DNA of 64,000 nt, taken from Paradevosia sp036499825 (GTDB lineage: Bacteria; Pseudomonadota; Alphaproteobacteria; Rhizobiales; Devosiaceae). The notes under the pieces are model-generated. The model saw nothing but the letters and a program-made list of their open reading frames with translations, was not told where the DNA came from and did no database searches. Made by a program: the position numbers and the translations under genes. Positions 18,323-27,327 of this stretch are shown here, in pieces. The first letter of the stretch is position 1. Each line of letters opens with the position of its first letter. The DNA is taken from the NCBI GenBank assembly GCA_036499825.1, contig DASYCZ010000037.1, positions 1-64,000 on the forward strand, in the 5' to 3' direction.

Positions 18323-19279
18323 TCAGTAGCCGAGGTGCTTGTCGACGATGTTGAGGAGCGGCTGGCCGGCGATGTAGCGCCTGAGATTGTCGGCAAAAAT
18401 CTGGTAGCCGCGAGTCTTGGTCTGGTAGGTGGTGGCGCCGTTGTGGGGCGTGACGATCGTGTTCTTCAGCGTCCAGAACGGGCTGTCGGCGGGCAGCGGC
18501 TCCACGCCGTGCGCATCGAGCCCGGCGCCTGCGATCAATCCTTCGTTCACGGCCTTGTAGAGGGCCTCGTCATTGGCAACGCCGCCGCGTGAGAAGCAGA
18601 CATAATAGGCGGTCTTCTTCATCGCCTTGAATTCGGCCTCGCCGAGCATGTTCTCGGTTTCAGGCGTCTTGGGCGCGGTGACGACGACGAAATCGCTTTC
18701 GGCCAGGAAGGCATGCAACTGGTCACGACTGAACATGGCGTCGAAGTTCGGTGACGGCTTGTCGTTCCGGCGCAAACCCAGCACCCGCATGTGGAAGGCC
18801 TTGGCTTTCAGGGCCAGGTCGGCGCCCGAATAACCGGCCCCGATGATGCCGACCGTCATGCCGTTGAGTTCGCCGTGAAAAAAAGCATCCCATTTGTGGT
18901 TGCGATGTCCCTCAATCCACCGCATCGCGTTGCGGTTGAGCATCATCATCAACATCATCGCATGTTCGGCCAGCGGAATGGCGCCATTGCCCTTCGAGCA
19001 GGTCAGCACAACCGGATTGGCGATGAATTCGGGATAGAGCTGGGTGTTGGGACCAGCGGCCCAGCTATGCACCCATTTGATTTGCCTGGCCCGCGCCAGA
19101 GCGGCCGGCGAGAGCTGCCCGGCGACGATGTCGGCGTCGTCGACAGCGGCTTCCATATCGGCCTGCTTGTCGAAAAACGTCACCTTGGCGGTGGGGGCTA
19201 TCCCCTTGATTTCGGCGAGACGGGCATCGTCGATTTCGCCGGTGAGCAGAATACGCAGGGGCGCGCCCGTGCTGTTCAT
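18323..19279 (-). CDS. D-isomer-specific 2-hydroxyacid dehydrogenase
   Basis: A 318-residue NAD(P)-dependent oxidoreductase, first gene of the minus-strand operon. The nucleotide-binding domain is seen at GMTVGIIGAGYSGADLALKAKAF, and the catalytic region includes ETENMLGEAEFKAMKKTAYYVCFSRG (the usual N-x-R variant) and DAHGVEPLPADSPFW with IVTPHNGA carrying the catalytic His. ATG 19279 is chosen since GGAG precedes it by 7 nt; ATG 19291 and a TTG at 19342 have poor ribosome sites. In this operon it may reduce or oxidise a hydroxyacid derived from the imported sugar, but the substrate is not known. Confidence 0.92.
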   Translation of the reverse strand: MNSTGAPLRILLTGEIDDARLAEIKGIAPTAKVTFFDKQADMEAAVDDADIVAGQLSPAALARARQIKWVHSWAAGPNTQLYPEFIANPVVLTCSKGNGAIPLAEHAMMLMMMLNRNAMRWIEGHRNHKWDAFFHGELNGMTVGIIGAGYSGADLALKAKAFHMRVLGLRRNDKPSPNFDAMFSRDQLHAFLAESDFVVVTAPKTPETENMLGEAEFKAMKKTAYYVCFSRGGVANDEALYKAVNEGLIAGAGLDAHGVEPLPADSPFWTLKNTIVTPHNGATTYQTKTRGYQIFADNLRRYIAGQPLLNIVDKHLGY

Positions 19280-19334
19280 GTCGTTCTCCATCCCTGCTAC
19301 GGCTGTTCCGCCGGTTCGTAAGGATGAGTAAACC

Positions 19335-19387
19335 AACCTCAAGACAGACGCAATACTATCGTGCTATGTTGCGGTGAATAACCTCAA
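19335..19387. promoter_or_regulatory. Repeated AACCTCAA sites in the LacI/operon divergent region
   Basis: AACCTCAA occurs at 19335-19342 and again at 19380-19387, 45 bp apart, between the divergent LacI gene and the dehydrogenase-led operon. A short palindrome GTCG-TTAG-CGAC follows at about 19394-19405. These are the only repeats seen in the 190-nt divergent region, so they are candidate operator elements; LacI sites are usually palindromic, which weakens the case. Confidence 0.35.
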
Positions 19388-19470
19388 TAAGTTGTCGTTA
19401 GCGACCTGACGGACTTGCGTCTCATGGATGCAATCGTTACAGCAGGCCCAGACATCAGCAGCGAAAAGCC

Positions 19471-20541
19471 ATGGCGCGCAAGGTTACCCTCGACGATCTG
19501 TCCCGACAGTTGAACCTGTCCAAGTTCTCGATTTCCCGGGCACTTTCAGGCAGGCCCGGGGTGAGCGAACAGACTCGGGAAGCGGTGCTGCGCGCCGCTC
19601 GCGAGCTTGGTTACGAGCATGCCGCCACAGCCGTGGCGCCCAGCGAGAAGCTGATCCACCTGGTGATCCCGCAGGCCGACGCCATGCATTCGAGCTTTTG
19701 GGTGGAAGTGATCGGCGGGGCTGAGGCGGAGGCACGGACCATGGGGTACCGCCTGACCGTCGACGTACTGAGTTCGGACCGCGGCACGGAAGTGCTGGGC
19801 GAGAGCGTCCACGGCCTGTTGCTGGCCGGCCGCCGTTCGCGCGGTGTGATCGAGCCTTTCATGCAACTGCCTTTGCCCAAGGTGTTGATCGGCCATCCGC
19901 GCCCGATGGAGCTGGTCGATAGCGTCCAGGCGGCCAATTTCGATGGCGGCTATTCGGTCGGCGACATGCTCGGCCGGCTTGGTCACCGGCGCATCGCCTT
20001 CTTTAGCGACGCGCTGGAGGACGAAGGACGCAACCTGCGCCAGGCAGGTCTTGCCGAGGCCATGCGCATCCATGGGGGCGAGGTGTTGCCGCCCTTCCCC
20101 TTTGATGAAAGCCGCGATGCCAAGGCCATGGTGCTGGAGGCGCTGCTGAGCCCGCATCGTCCCACGGCTTTTGCCGGCGCTACGGATTTCGTTGCCATTA
20201 CGCTCGCCTGGGGAGTGATGGAACTCGGGCTCCGCGTTCCCCAGCATGTTTCGATCGTGGGATCGAACGATTCCCAGACGGCTTCGCAGTTGGGCCTCAA
20301 GATGACCACGGTGCGCCAGCCCATGCATGAGATCGGCGCCGCCGCGATGCAGATGCTGCAATGGCGTCTCGAAAAGGCGGCGCCCGATGCTCGTCCTCGC
20401 CGCACCTTGCTGACCCCGGAATTCGTCGAACGTGCGACGCATGGCCCCTGCAACGAGGAGGAGCTGGGGCGGGCTCTGGACCTTGTCCAACCGAGCGCGG
20501 CCGACAGGCCTGCGGCGCAAACCCATAAAATCGCACGTTAA
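19471..20541 (+). CDS. LacI family transcriptional regulator
   Basis: A 356-residue repressor. The N-terminal helix-turn-helix reads VTLDDLSRQLNLSKFSISRALSG, slightly unusual in having KFSISRAL where VSRAL is common. The ligand-binding domain includes LLLAGRRSRGVIEPF, GRLGHRRIAFFSD and VSIVGSNDSQTASQL. It is divergent from the dehydrogenase/NTF2/ABC/GHL6 operon with about 190 nt between starts, so it most likely regulates that operon in response to its sugar. The Shine-Dalgarno is weak. The TcA-like gene starts 153 nt downstream on the same strand; co-control cannot be excluded. Confidence 0.94.
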   Translation: MARKVTLDDLSRQLNLSKFSISRALSGRPGVSEQTREAVLRAARELGYEHAATAVAPSEKLIHLVIPQADAMHSSFWVEVIGGAEAEARTMGYRLTVDVLSSDRGTEVLGESVHGLLLAGRRSRGVIEPFMQLPLPKVLIGHPRPMELVDSVQAANFDGGYSVGDMLGRLGHRRIAFFSDALEDEGRNLRQAGLAEAMRIHGGEVLPPFPFDESRDAKAMVLEALLSPHRPTAFAGATDFVAITLAWGVMELGLRVPQHVSIVGSNDSQTASQLGLKMTTVRQPMHEIGAAAMQMLQWRLEKAAPDARPRRTLLTPEFVERATHGPCNEEELGRALDLVQPSAADRPAAQTHKIAR

Positions 20542-20694
20542 TTATCCACTCCGCCGTAAACTCTCCATTCAGCTTGCGGATCGAATCGAGGCGCCATCCG
20601 GAAATCCATTCATTTGGACGATATGGGTTGGGGGGGAAGCCAATTAACCTTTCGGCAACAATCGACATTCGACCAGCCCCGCAAGGAATGGATC

Positions 20695-23600
20695 ATGATC
20701 GACGTGCCGGCCCCGCCCCCAGACGCAACTCTTTCCCCTACCGCCCCCCGTTTTCGCGGCGTCCTCCGGCTTGCCGGAACGCAAGTTCCGATAAGCGGGG
20801 TGCGCCTCGACGTCCTATTGGCGCCGGCGGTGAAATCGGACCGACGCGAGCAGCCCATGCCCAAGGAATGGCTGGACGTGTCGCTGGCGCAGGCGGTCAC
20901 GGATGCGGATGGCGCATTTGGCGTAACGCTCGACACATCGGTATTGCCGCATTGGGCGGCTCCGCTCCTCGAATGCGGCGATACGCTGAGGCTCCGGCTG
21001 GTGCTGGGTGACGGCAAGCAAGCCGTCACCCCCTCGCCCCTCCCCAGCGAGTGGGCCGATAATCTGGTCTTCGAGATACCCTATCGCGAACCGGCACGCG
21101 CCAAGCTCGATACGCTGCTCAAAGCGGCGGCTGCCGCCGATATCGGCACCCTCGCCGGGCTGGCCGCGTATGCACGCAGCCTCACTGCAAGCCATCGGCT
21201 GGATCCGGTCGAGAGCGCCGAGGCCGTGGTCTGGCTGGAGCGGACTTTTCTCGACCCTACGGGTCTGTTGGGTAAGATCGCGCCCCTGCCGCAATGGACC
21301 GCATTGCAACAACAGGAGGGACTCGATCTCTATGAAGCTGCCCTCGGAAAAGCAGCAGACAGACCGGAGGTCGCCGCGGCTTTTGGTGCGCTGAAATCCA
21401 AGGCTTTGAGCTTTGGTGACGTTGGCCAGGTCGATTGGCCGATGGATTTCAAACACGCCACGTCCGGCAAGTTCGGTGACCTGGTCGACAAGACCGGCTC
21501 CTATTTCACCGGACCGAGTCTCGGCGGTCTCGTGGATATCCGCCCATTGCAGCAATCGCCTTATGTCGGCTACCGCGACTATCTGGTGGAGACCTGGCAG
21601 AAGTATATCGTCATCCGCAACAAGAACCCGTGGGGTTCAAGCGGCAAGGCGACGCCGGCGCAAGCCCTGGAGCAGCTCAACAATCGCTTCAAGCAGACTT
21701 TCACCACGACGGTGACGACCAGGAGTCCTGCAAACAAGCTGGTTATCGATATCGTCGGCAAGATCCTGACGGCCAACAAGCCGCCATCCGATCTCGGCTA
21801 TGGCCTCGGGTTTACGGATCTGCCCGCCCAAGGGACGATGTCGGATCGGGAATATCTCGACACACTCATCGCCAAGAGCGGCGTCAGCGCTCATGAGTTC
21901 AGCCTGCGCTATCGCCTCGATGTCAGCAGGCTCGACAGCGCCCTGTCCTCGCCGGTGGAGGAAAACATCACTGCCCTGCTCGGATTTTTCCGCGACAGCT
22001 TCCAGTCAGAGAGCGATCCGGCAAACGCCAATCCGAATGTTTACGAAGCACCAATCGTCCAGAGCATGATGCTGGAGACGGCGCCGTTCTTCCTTGAATA
22101 TGAAGAATGGCTGGATGCCACGGCGCCGTTCTATCCGGAAAACTTCCTGTCGCTACGACGCATGCTCGACAGCTCGCAGCTCCGGGTCTCCGATACCGAT
22201 CTCGTCGGCGAGCCCAACAAGGCATGGTTCGACAAAACCGCAACCATCATGGATGAGGTCAACAAGGGCCATTTGGCTTTCGACCAGGGCGAATACCAGA
22301 TCGCCTATGGTCACTACGCCGCTGCCTGGAACAGCGCCTTCACCCAGATGCAGCACAAGCTGGTGCAGGATTACGACTACGGCGCGATCCTCTCACAGCG
22401 CCGGGGCTTCAAGGTTTCCAAGAAAATCGAGCTCCTGAAGTTCGAACTGCTTACCCAGCCGGCAGATATCAATTTCAACAGCGATCCGCTGCACTTCGCC
22501 AACTGGAACAAAGACCGCGAGGTCATGTGGCTAATCCTGTTCTTCAGCTACGGCTATTATGTCTGGATGGGCGACACCCTGCTGGCGCTGGGGCGCCTGC
22601 CGGAAGCCAACCGCCACTATGCGGTGCTCTCCCCCATCGCCCTGGGGGTGGCCGAATTCGACAATGATTCCGGACCGTTCGATTATTGGAACGATGGCGA
22701 CCCGGATCTCTATCAGGCCGGCAACCTGCCCTATACGGTGATGAACGCCGAGCGGGAGGCAAGCGCCTATACGGATCCGGTGCGGCCCGACACCACCTAT
22801 GCGCAGTCCAGTTTCAGTATCGCACCGGCGGTCTATGAATTCCGCCCCAAGGCGATAGCCCCGCTGCTGCACAAGCTGGAGCGCAAGTTCATCGCGCTGC
22901 GGCTCGGCGATGCCATGCTGACCTGGGCGGATATGCTGTTCCGCAGCAATGATCCGTCGGGCGTCGCCCGCTCCCGGGAACTGTACAAAGCCGTGATGTG
23001 GCTGCATGGCGAAGACGCCGACATCAGTCCGCACTGGAAGCCGCAACTGCTGTTGCCGGGGCTGTTCTTCAACGTGCGTCGCAACCCGGCCCTCGCCTCG
23101 CAGACCCAGCGTGCGAGCCTGGCGCTCTACAAGATCGCCAATGGCCTCAACTATTACGGCTATACGGACGCCTATGTGCCGACGCTGCGTTACCGCACGC
23201 TGAAGGATTCCGCCGATCGTTTCGCCGCGCTCGCCAAGGCAGCACAGCAGGATTTCATCAGCGCCATGTCGGGGCTGGAGAATTTGACGATCGAGGAACT
23301 CAAGATCTCGAACCTTGTCACCAAGGCATTGAAGCAGCAGGATATTTCGACAGAGCAGATCAAGATCGCCAATATCGGCGTGAGCTTGGCGCAGCAACAG
23401 GTCGATGCCGTGCAAAAGCAGATCGACGCCAAATACAAGGAGTTGGCGGACAAGGATTCGTTCGGCACCCAGTTCACCGACTTCATGGGCGGCATGGTCA
23501 AGACCTTTACGGGCCTCCCTAATGGCGCGGGAGCCGCCATCGGCGGCGCGGCAGCGTCGGAGGCCGGCATTTCTTCGGCGGGCGCGGCGGGCTTCATGGG

Positions 23601-25053
23601 GATCGGAGCCGCCGCGACGGTGACGGCCGGCTTCGCGGTTTTCGCCTATGCGGGCTACACCTCGATGTCGGCGATGGTGGCGAGTTACAATGGCGTAAGG
23701 GACCAGATCAAGGCGCTCGAAACGATCGCCATGCCGGCGGCGCAGATGGCCAAGACCGTCAAGCAGAGCGAATTGAAGATCGCGCAGATCAACAGCGACA
23801 TCGTGGCGGCGGATATCCTGTTCGGCCGCAATCTCCTCGCCTATTACGACAACAAACTGCTCAACGCCGATTTCTTCGTCGCCATGTCGAACGTGATGAA
23901 ACGGGCGATGCAGCGCTATCTGGAACTAGGCGCCTGGTCGGGATGGCTTGCCGAACGGGCCCTGGCCTTCGAGCAATCGCGCAGCATCAACATCATGCGC
24001 CTCGATTATTTCCCGCGGGCGCTGCAGGGCGTCACCGGCGCGGACCTGCTGCAACTGGATCTGGCAGAACTGGAAGCCTCACGCATTGCGGGCACGCGCG
24101 CAATGGTGCCGTTCCGGCATACCTTCTCGCTGATGACGGATTTCCCGCTGACCTTCGGGCAGGTCAAGCTGCTTGGCAGGGGTGAATTCCTGACTGACGA
24201 AACCAGCCTGCGCACCGCCTATCCGGGCACTTTCGGGCATCGCATCGACACGGTATCGGTGACGCTGTCGGGCGCCGCCGCCACCAAGGCGTTGCGCGGC
24301 GTCCTCAGCAATGCCGGCGTCTCGATCGCCAGCCGCGACAGTGCGCTTTCCCCTGGGCCGCTGGTCACAACCCCCACCGCGTTGCCCATTGGTGAACTGA
24401 ACGCCACGACCCGGCTTTCGGATACGGCATTGCCGTCCGATATATTGCGGCCCTTCGAGGGGAGCGGCACGACCAGCCTGTGGCGGCTGGTCTTCAGCGA
24501 TCCTCCGACGATGCCGGCGCTGAATGGGCTGCTCGACGTGCTGGTTACCATCGAAGGCCGGGCGCTTTATGCGGAAGCCCCTACGCCGCCACCGCCCGCG
24601 ACGGGGACCGTTACCGACCGGAGCATCATGCTGTCGGGCCGGCAGCTCGATGCCGTGGATTTTGCCAAGTTCGCCGCTGCGGGTACGGACAAGGTCAAAG
24701 TGACGTTCGACCTGCCGACCCTGCTGCCACCGGGCGATGGAGAAACGCGCAAGATCGTCAATATGGGGGTGCTGTTCCCGGGCTCGATCGGCGGCGACGT
24801 CAAGGCGACGATCCAGCTCGCCGGCGCCGGTACGGATATCGGGTTCAAGACCAAGGGGGGTTATGCGCTTTCGAATGGCGAACCGCTTCGGTTCCCCGGC
24901 AGTACCGTTCCCGATTCCCCGCTCAATCCAGCTATTGGGGCAACTCTCGAACAAAAACTGGTCCTGAGTCTTTCCAAGGCGGCCAATGCAGGCGTGGATT
25001 TTACCAAACTATCCGACGTGATGCTGCTGGTTGAATATAGCGTGCAGGTATAG
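20695..25053 (+). CDS. TcA-type (Tc toxin subunit A-related) protein
   Basis: A 1452-residue protein whose second half looks like the TcA subunit of Tc toxins. Residues 10-100 resemble a beta-sandwich (FRGVLRLAGTQVPISGVRLD). Residues about 855-935 are a long helix (NLTIEELKISNLVTKALKQQ), then a Gly/Ala-rich hydrophobic tip at 943-1000 (AAATVTAGFAVFAYAGY), then a return helix to about 1060, the layout of the TcA pore-forming hairpin. From about 1100 the C-terminal TcA features appear: MRLDYFPRALQG, LTDETSL and YPGTFGHRIDTVSVTL, like the conserved DYPGHYxRRIKSVSVT region of TcdA/XptA. TcA proteins are usually about 2500 residues; the receptor-binding inserts are missing here. No signal peptide. 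ATG 20695 is chosen (AAGGA 7 nt upstream). No TcB or TcC gene is in the window. Confidence 0.8.
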   Translation: MIDVPAPPPDATLSPTAPRFRGVLRLAGTQVPISGVRLDVLLAPAVKSDRREQPMPKEWLDVSLAQAVTDADGAFGVTLDTSVLPHWAAPLLECGDTLRLRLVLGDGKQAVTPSPLPSEWADNLVFEIPYREPARAKLDTLLKAAAAADIGTLAGLAAYARSLTASHRLDPVESAEAVVWLERTFLDPTGLLGKIAPLPQWTALQQQEGLDLYEAALGKAADRPEVAAAFGALKSKALSFGDVGQVDWPMDFKHATSGKFGDLVDKTGSYFTGPSLGGLVDIRPLQQSPYVGYRDYLVETWQKYIVIRNKNPWGSSGKATPAQALEQLNNRFKQTFTTTVTTRSPANKLVIDIVGKILTANKPPSDLGYGLGFTDLPAQGTMSDREYLDTLIAKSGVSAHEFSLRYRLDVSRLDSALSSPVEENITALLGFFRDSFQSESDPANANPNVYEAPIVQSMMLETAPFFLEYEEWLDATAPFYPENFLSLRRMLDSSQLRVSDTDLVGEPNKAWFDKTATIMDEVNKGHLAFDQGEYQIAYGHYAAAWNSAFTQMQHKLVQDYDYGAILSQRRGFKVSKKIELLKFELLTQPADINFNSDPLHFANWNKDREVMWLILFFSYGYYVWMGDTLLALGRLPEANRHYAVLSPIALGVAEFDNDSGPFDYWNDGDPDLYQAGNLPYTVMNAEREASAYTDPVRPDTTYAQSSFSIAPAVYEFRPKAIAPLLHKLERKFIALRLGDAMLTWADMLFRSNDPSGVARSRELYKAVMWLHGEDADISPHWKPQLLLPGLFFNVRRNPALASQTQRASLALYKIANGLNYYGYTDAYVPTLRYRTLKDSADRFAALAKAAQQDFISAMSGLENLTIEELKISNLVTKALKQQDISTEQIKIANIGVSLAQQQVDAVQKQIDAKYKELADKDSFGTQFTDFMGGMVKTFTGLPNGAGAAIGGAAASEAGISSAGAAGFMGIGAAATVTAGFAVFAYAGYTSMSAMVASYNGVRDQIKALETIAMPAAQMAKTVKQSELKIAQINSDIVAADILFGRNLLAYYDNKLLNADFFVAMSNVMKRAMQRYLELGAWSGWLAERALAFEQSRSINIMRLDYFPRALQGVTGADLLQLDLAELEASRIAGTRAMVPFRHTFSLMTDFPLTFGQVKLLGRGEFLTDETSLRTAYPGTFGHRIDTVSVTLSGAAATKALRGVLSNAGVSIASRDSALSPGPLVTTPTALPIGELNATTRLSDTALPSDILRPFEGSGTTSLWRLVFSDPPTMPALNGLLDVLVTIEGRALYAEAPTPPPPATGTVTDRSIMLSGRQLDAVDFAKFAAAGTDKVKVTFDLPTLLPPGDGETRKIVNMGVLFPGSIGGDVKATIQLAGAGTDIGFKTKGGYALSNGEPLRFPGSTVPDSPLNPAIGATLEQKLVLSLSKAANAGVDFTKLSDVMLLVEYSVQV

Positions 25054-25070
25054 CCAGCACGGGCATTGTA

Positions 25071-25109
25071 AACCCGCCGCCCGCTGCCAGCGGCGGCGGG
25101 TTTTCTTTT
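25071..25109 (+). terminator. Intrinsic terminator after the TcA-like gene
   Basis: A GC-rich stem (AACCCGCCGC at 25071-25080 with GCGGCGGGTT at 25093-25102, further paired inside with one bulge) is followed by TTTTCTTTT. It lies 18 nt past the stop codon, so the TcA-like gene is probably transcribed separately from the protease and MoxR genes downstream. Confidence 0.9.
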
Positions 25110-25274
25110 GCCAAACGCCACTACCAGCCATCAATCAAGCATACGCATTCGTCTTCACATTCTCGGGACTGCCGGATCGGCAGTGGAATTTTGCTTGGCA
25201 GGCGGGCAAGCGCTCCCTAACCTCAACACAGCGTCAGTCGCAGCATAGGCCACCGCAACAGCCGGGAGCCGACC

Positions 25275-26276
25275 ATGAGCAGACGGCCCGTCTATAGCAG
25301 ATCAGGCAAACCGCGCAGCACAAGCGGCGGCGTTGCGCTGCCACCACAAGCCTCACCGCCGCCGTTGATCGATTACGGGGTCAGCGAGGGTCCTACCCTG
25401 CGCCAGCGTGTGGGCAGCGCGTGGAACAACCTCTACAAGCGCCATCCAGGGAAGGTGCTAGTGACCACGAGTGTGGTGCTGGCATTGCTTGGCGTCGGCG
25501 CCATCGAATTGTTGCGCCCCTCAAGTCCGCCCCTCACGCAAACGCGTTTGAACGCGGCGGTGAATTTCGCCATCGACAAGCGGCCGCGCTCGCCGGCGCT
25601 CACCACATTGGCCTACCAGAAGATCATAGGCTCGGTGGTGCGGGTTGGCGGCTATGAGGGCGATGAACCACCCAAGGATGACCCGGCCCAGCCGCCCGCC
25701 ACGCAGCCGTCCACGGGCGTCGACCACGATTTCCACAAGGAATTCCTGGCCGTGGGAACCGGGGTCGTCATTGACGACCAGGGCACCATACTGACCAATC
25801 TGCATGTGGCGGGCGCGGCGCCAAAGCTGCGGGTGACGTTCTGGGACGGCAGCGAATCCGAGGCGCATATCATCGGGGCGCAGCCAGAAAACGATCTGGC
25901 GGTTATCAGTCCCTCCGTCATTCCCGACGATCTGCAGCCCGCAACATTGGCTTCGACGCAAGGGCTATCGCCGGGTGACCAGGTGGTTGCCGTCGGCTTC
26001 CCGTTCGGCATCGGCCCATCCACTTCCGCCGGTGTCGTTTCAGGCCTGCACCGGGAGTTCGCCGGCGAGGAAGGCCCGACGCTGAAGAACCTGATCCAGT
26101 TCGACGCGGCCGCCAATCCCGGCAATTCGGGTGGACCGCTCGTCAATGCCGATGGTGAAGTCGTGGGCATCGTGACCGCGATCCTCAATCCCTCGGGGGT
26201 TCGGACCTTTGCGGGTATCGGCTTTGCGGTGCCGATCGAGAACGCCGCGGCCGCTGCGGGAGAATCGCCACTCTAG
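25275..26276 (+). CDS. Membrane-anchored HtrA-like trypsin family serine protease
   Basis: A 333-residue protease. A Pro/Ser-rich cytosolic N-terminus leads to one transmembrane helix at about residues 60-80, so the catalytic domain should be periplasmic. The triad is visible: H177 in ILTNLHVAG, D207 in ENDLAV and S285 in NPGNSGGPLV. The HtrA-type glycine-rich features GTGVVIDDQG and FPFGIG are present. There is no PDZ domain, so it is a protease-only relative of DegP/DegS. The ATG has GGGAG 6 nt upstream. It is followed after only 31 nt by the MoxR gene, so it probably heads the MoxR-DUF58-VWA transcription unit, which is not the usual partner set. Confidence 0.93.
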   Translation: MSRRPVYSRSGKPRSTSGGVALPPQASPPPLIDYGVSEGPTLRQRVGSAWNNLYKRHPGKVLVTTSVVLALLGVGAIELLRPSSPPLTQTRLNAAVNFAIDKRPRSPALTTLAYQKIIGSVVRVGGYEGDEPPKDDPAQPPATQPSTGVDHDFHKEFLAVGTGVVIDDQGTILTNLHVAGAAPKLRVTFWDGSESEAHIIGAQPENDLAVISPSVIPDDLQPATLASTQGLSPGDQVVAVGFPFGIGPSTSAGVVSGLHREFAGEEGPTLKNLIQFDAAANPGNSGGPLVNADGEVVGIVTAILNPSGVRTFAGIGFAVPIENAAAAAGESPL

Positions 26277-26307
26277 ACAATCCTTCAATCATACTTGGCA
26301 GGAGACG

Positions 26308-27327
26308 ATGAAAGTACAGGCTGAAACCTCTGCCCCCGCCAGCGCAGCGCTGATGGAGCAGATTCTTTACGAAGTGAAGAAGGTCGTCGTCGGACAGGAC
26401 AAGTTCCTGGAACGCGTTCTCGTCGCCCTCCTCGCGCGCGGCCACCTGCTGGTGGAAGGCGTGCCGGGCCTTGCCAAGACGCTAACCGTCAACACGCTGG
26501 CGCAGGCGATGCAGGGCTCGTTCAAGCGCATACAGTTCACACCGGATCTGGTACCGGCCGATCTGGTGGGCACGCGCATCTACAACCAAAAGACCGGCGA
26601 GTTCGCCACCTCGCTCGGGCCGGTGTTCTGCAACCTGTTGCTGGCCGACGAAATAAACCGCGCCCCCGCCAAGGTGCAAAGCGCACTGCTCGAAGTGATG
26701 CAGGAGCGGCAGGTCACGATCGCGGGCGAGACCCACAAGGTGCCAAACCCCTTCGTGGTGATGGCGACGCAAAATCCGATCGAGACCGAGGGCACCTATC
26801 CGCTGCCGGAAGCCCAGGTCGATCGCTTCATGATGAAGGTGCTGGTCGGCTATCCTTCCGAGGAAGAAGAGTTCGTCATCGTGTCCCGCGTCACCGGCAT
26901 CGCGCAGGCGGTGGGAAAGGTCGCCACGACCGAACAACTCCTGCAGCTGCAGGCCCGCAGCCGCGAGCTCTATGTCGATCCGTCGCTGATTCAGTTCGCC
27001 GTGCGCGTGGTCAACGCAACGCGCGATCCGGCACGGTTCGGCATCAAGGACATGGACGGCCTGATCCTTTATGGCGGCAGCCCCAGGGCTTCGATCAACA
27101 TGATCGAGGCCGGACGCGCCCTGGCGTTCCTGCGCGGGCGGGAATATGTGCTGCCCGAGGATGTGGTCGACGTGACGCCGGACGTGCTGCGCCACCGTAT
27201 CGTCCTTTCCTACGAGGCGATGTCGGATTCCGTCAGCGCCGACGAGATCGTCAAGCGCGTGCTCAAGGCGGTGCCGGCGCCTGAAAAGCCATTGGAAAGC
27301 CATGTCCAGATCGCCGCAACAGCCTGA
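26308..27327 (+). CDS. MoxR family AAA+ ATPase
   Basis: A 339-residue chaperone-like ATPase. Walker A is GVPGLAKT at residues 51-58, Walker B LLADEINRA near 110-118, and sensor 1 is VMATQNPIE, followed by LPEAQVDRFMMKV with the arginine finger region. MoxR proteins act with VWA-domain proteins in folding, metal insertion or complex assembly. Here the DUF58 gene overlaps its 3' end by 26 nt. ATG 26308 is chosen because AGGAG lies 4-5 nt upstream; the open frame extends further but lacks family similarity. Confidence 0.95.
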   Translation: MKVQAETSAPASAALMEQILYEVKKVVVGQDKFLERVLVALLARGHLLVEGVPGLAKTLTVNTLAQAMQGSFKRIQFTPDLVPADLVGTRIYNQKTGEFATSLGPVFCNLLLADEINRAPAKVQSALLEVMQERQVTIAGETHKVPNPFVVMATQNPIETEGTYPLPEAQVDRFMMKVLVGYPSEEEEFVIVSRVTGIAQAVGKVATTEQLLQLQARSRELYVDPSLIQFAVRVVNATRDPARFGIKDMDGLILYGGSPRASINMIEAGRALAFLRGREYVLPEDVVDVTPDVLRHRIVLSYEAMSDSVSADEIVKRVLKAVPAPEKPLESHVQIAATA

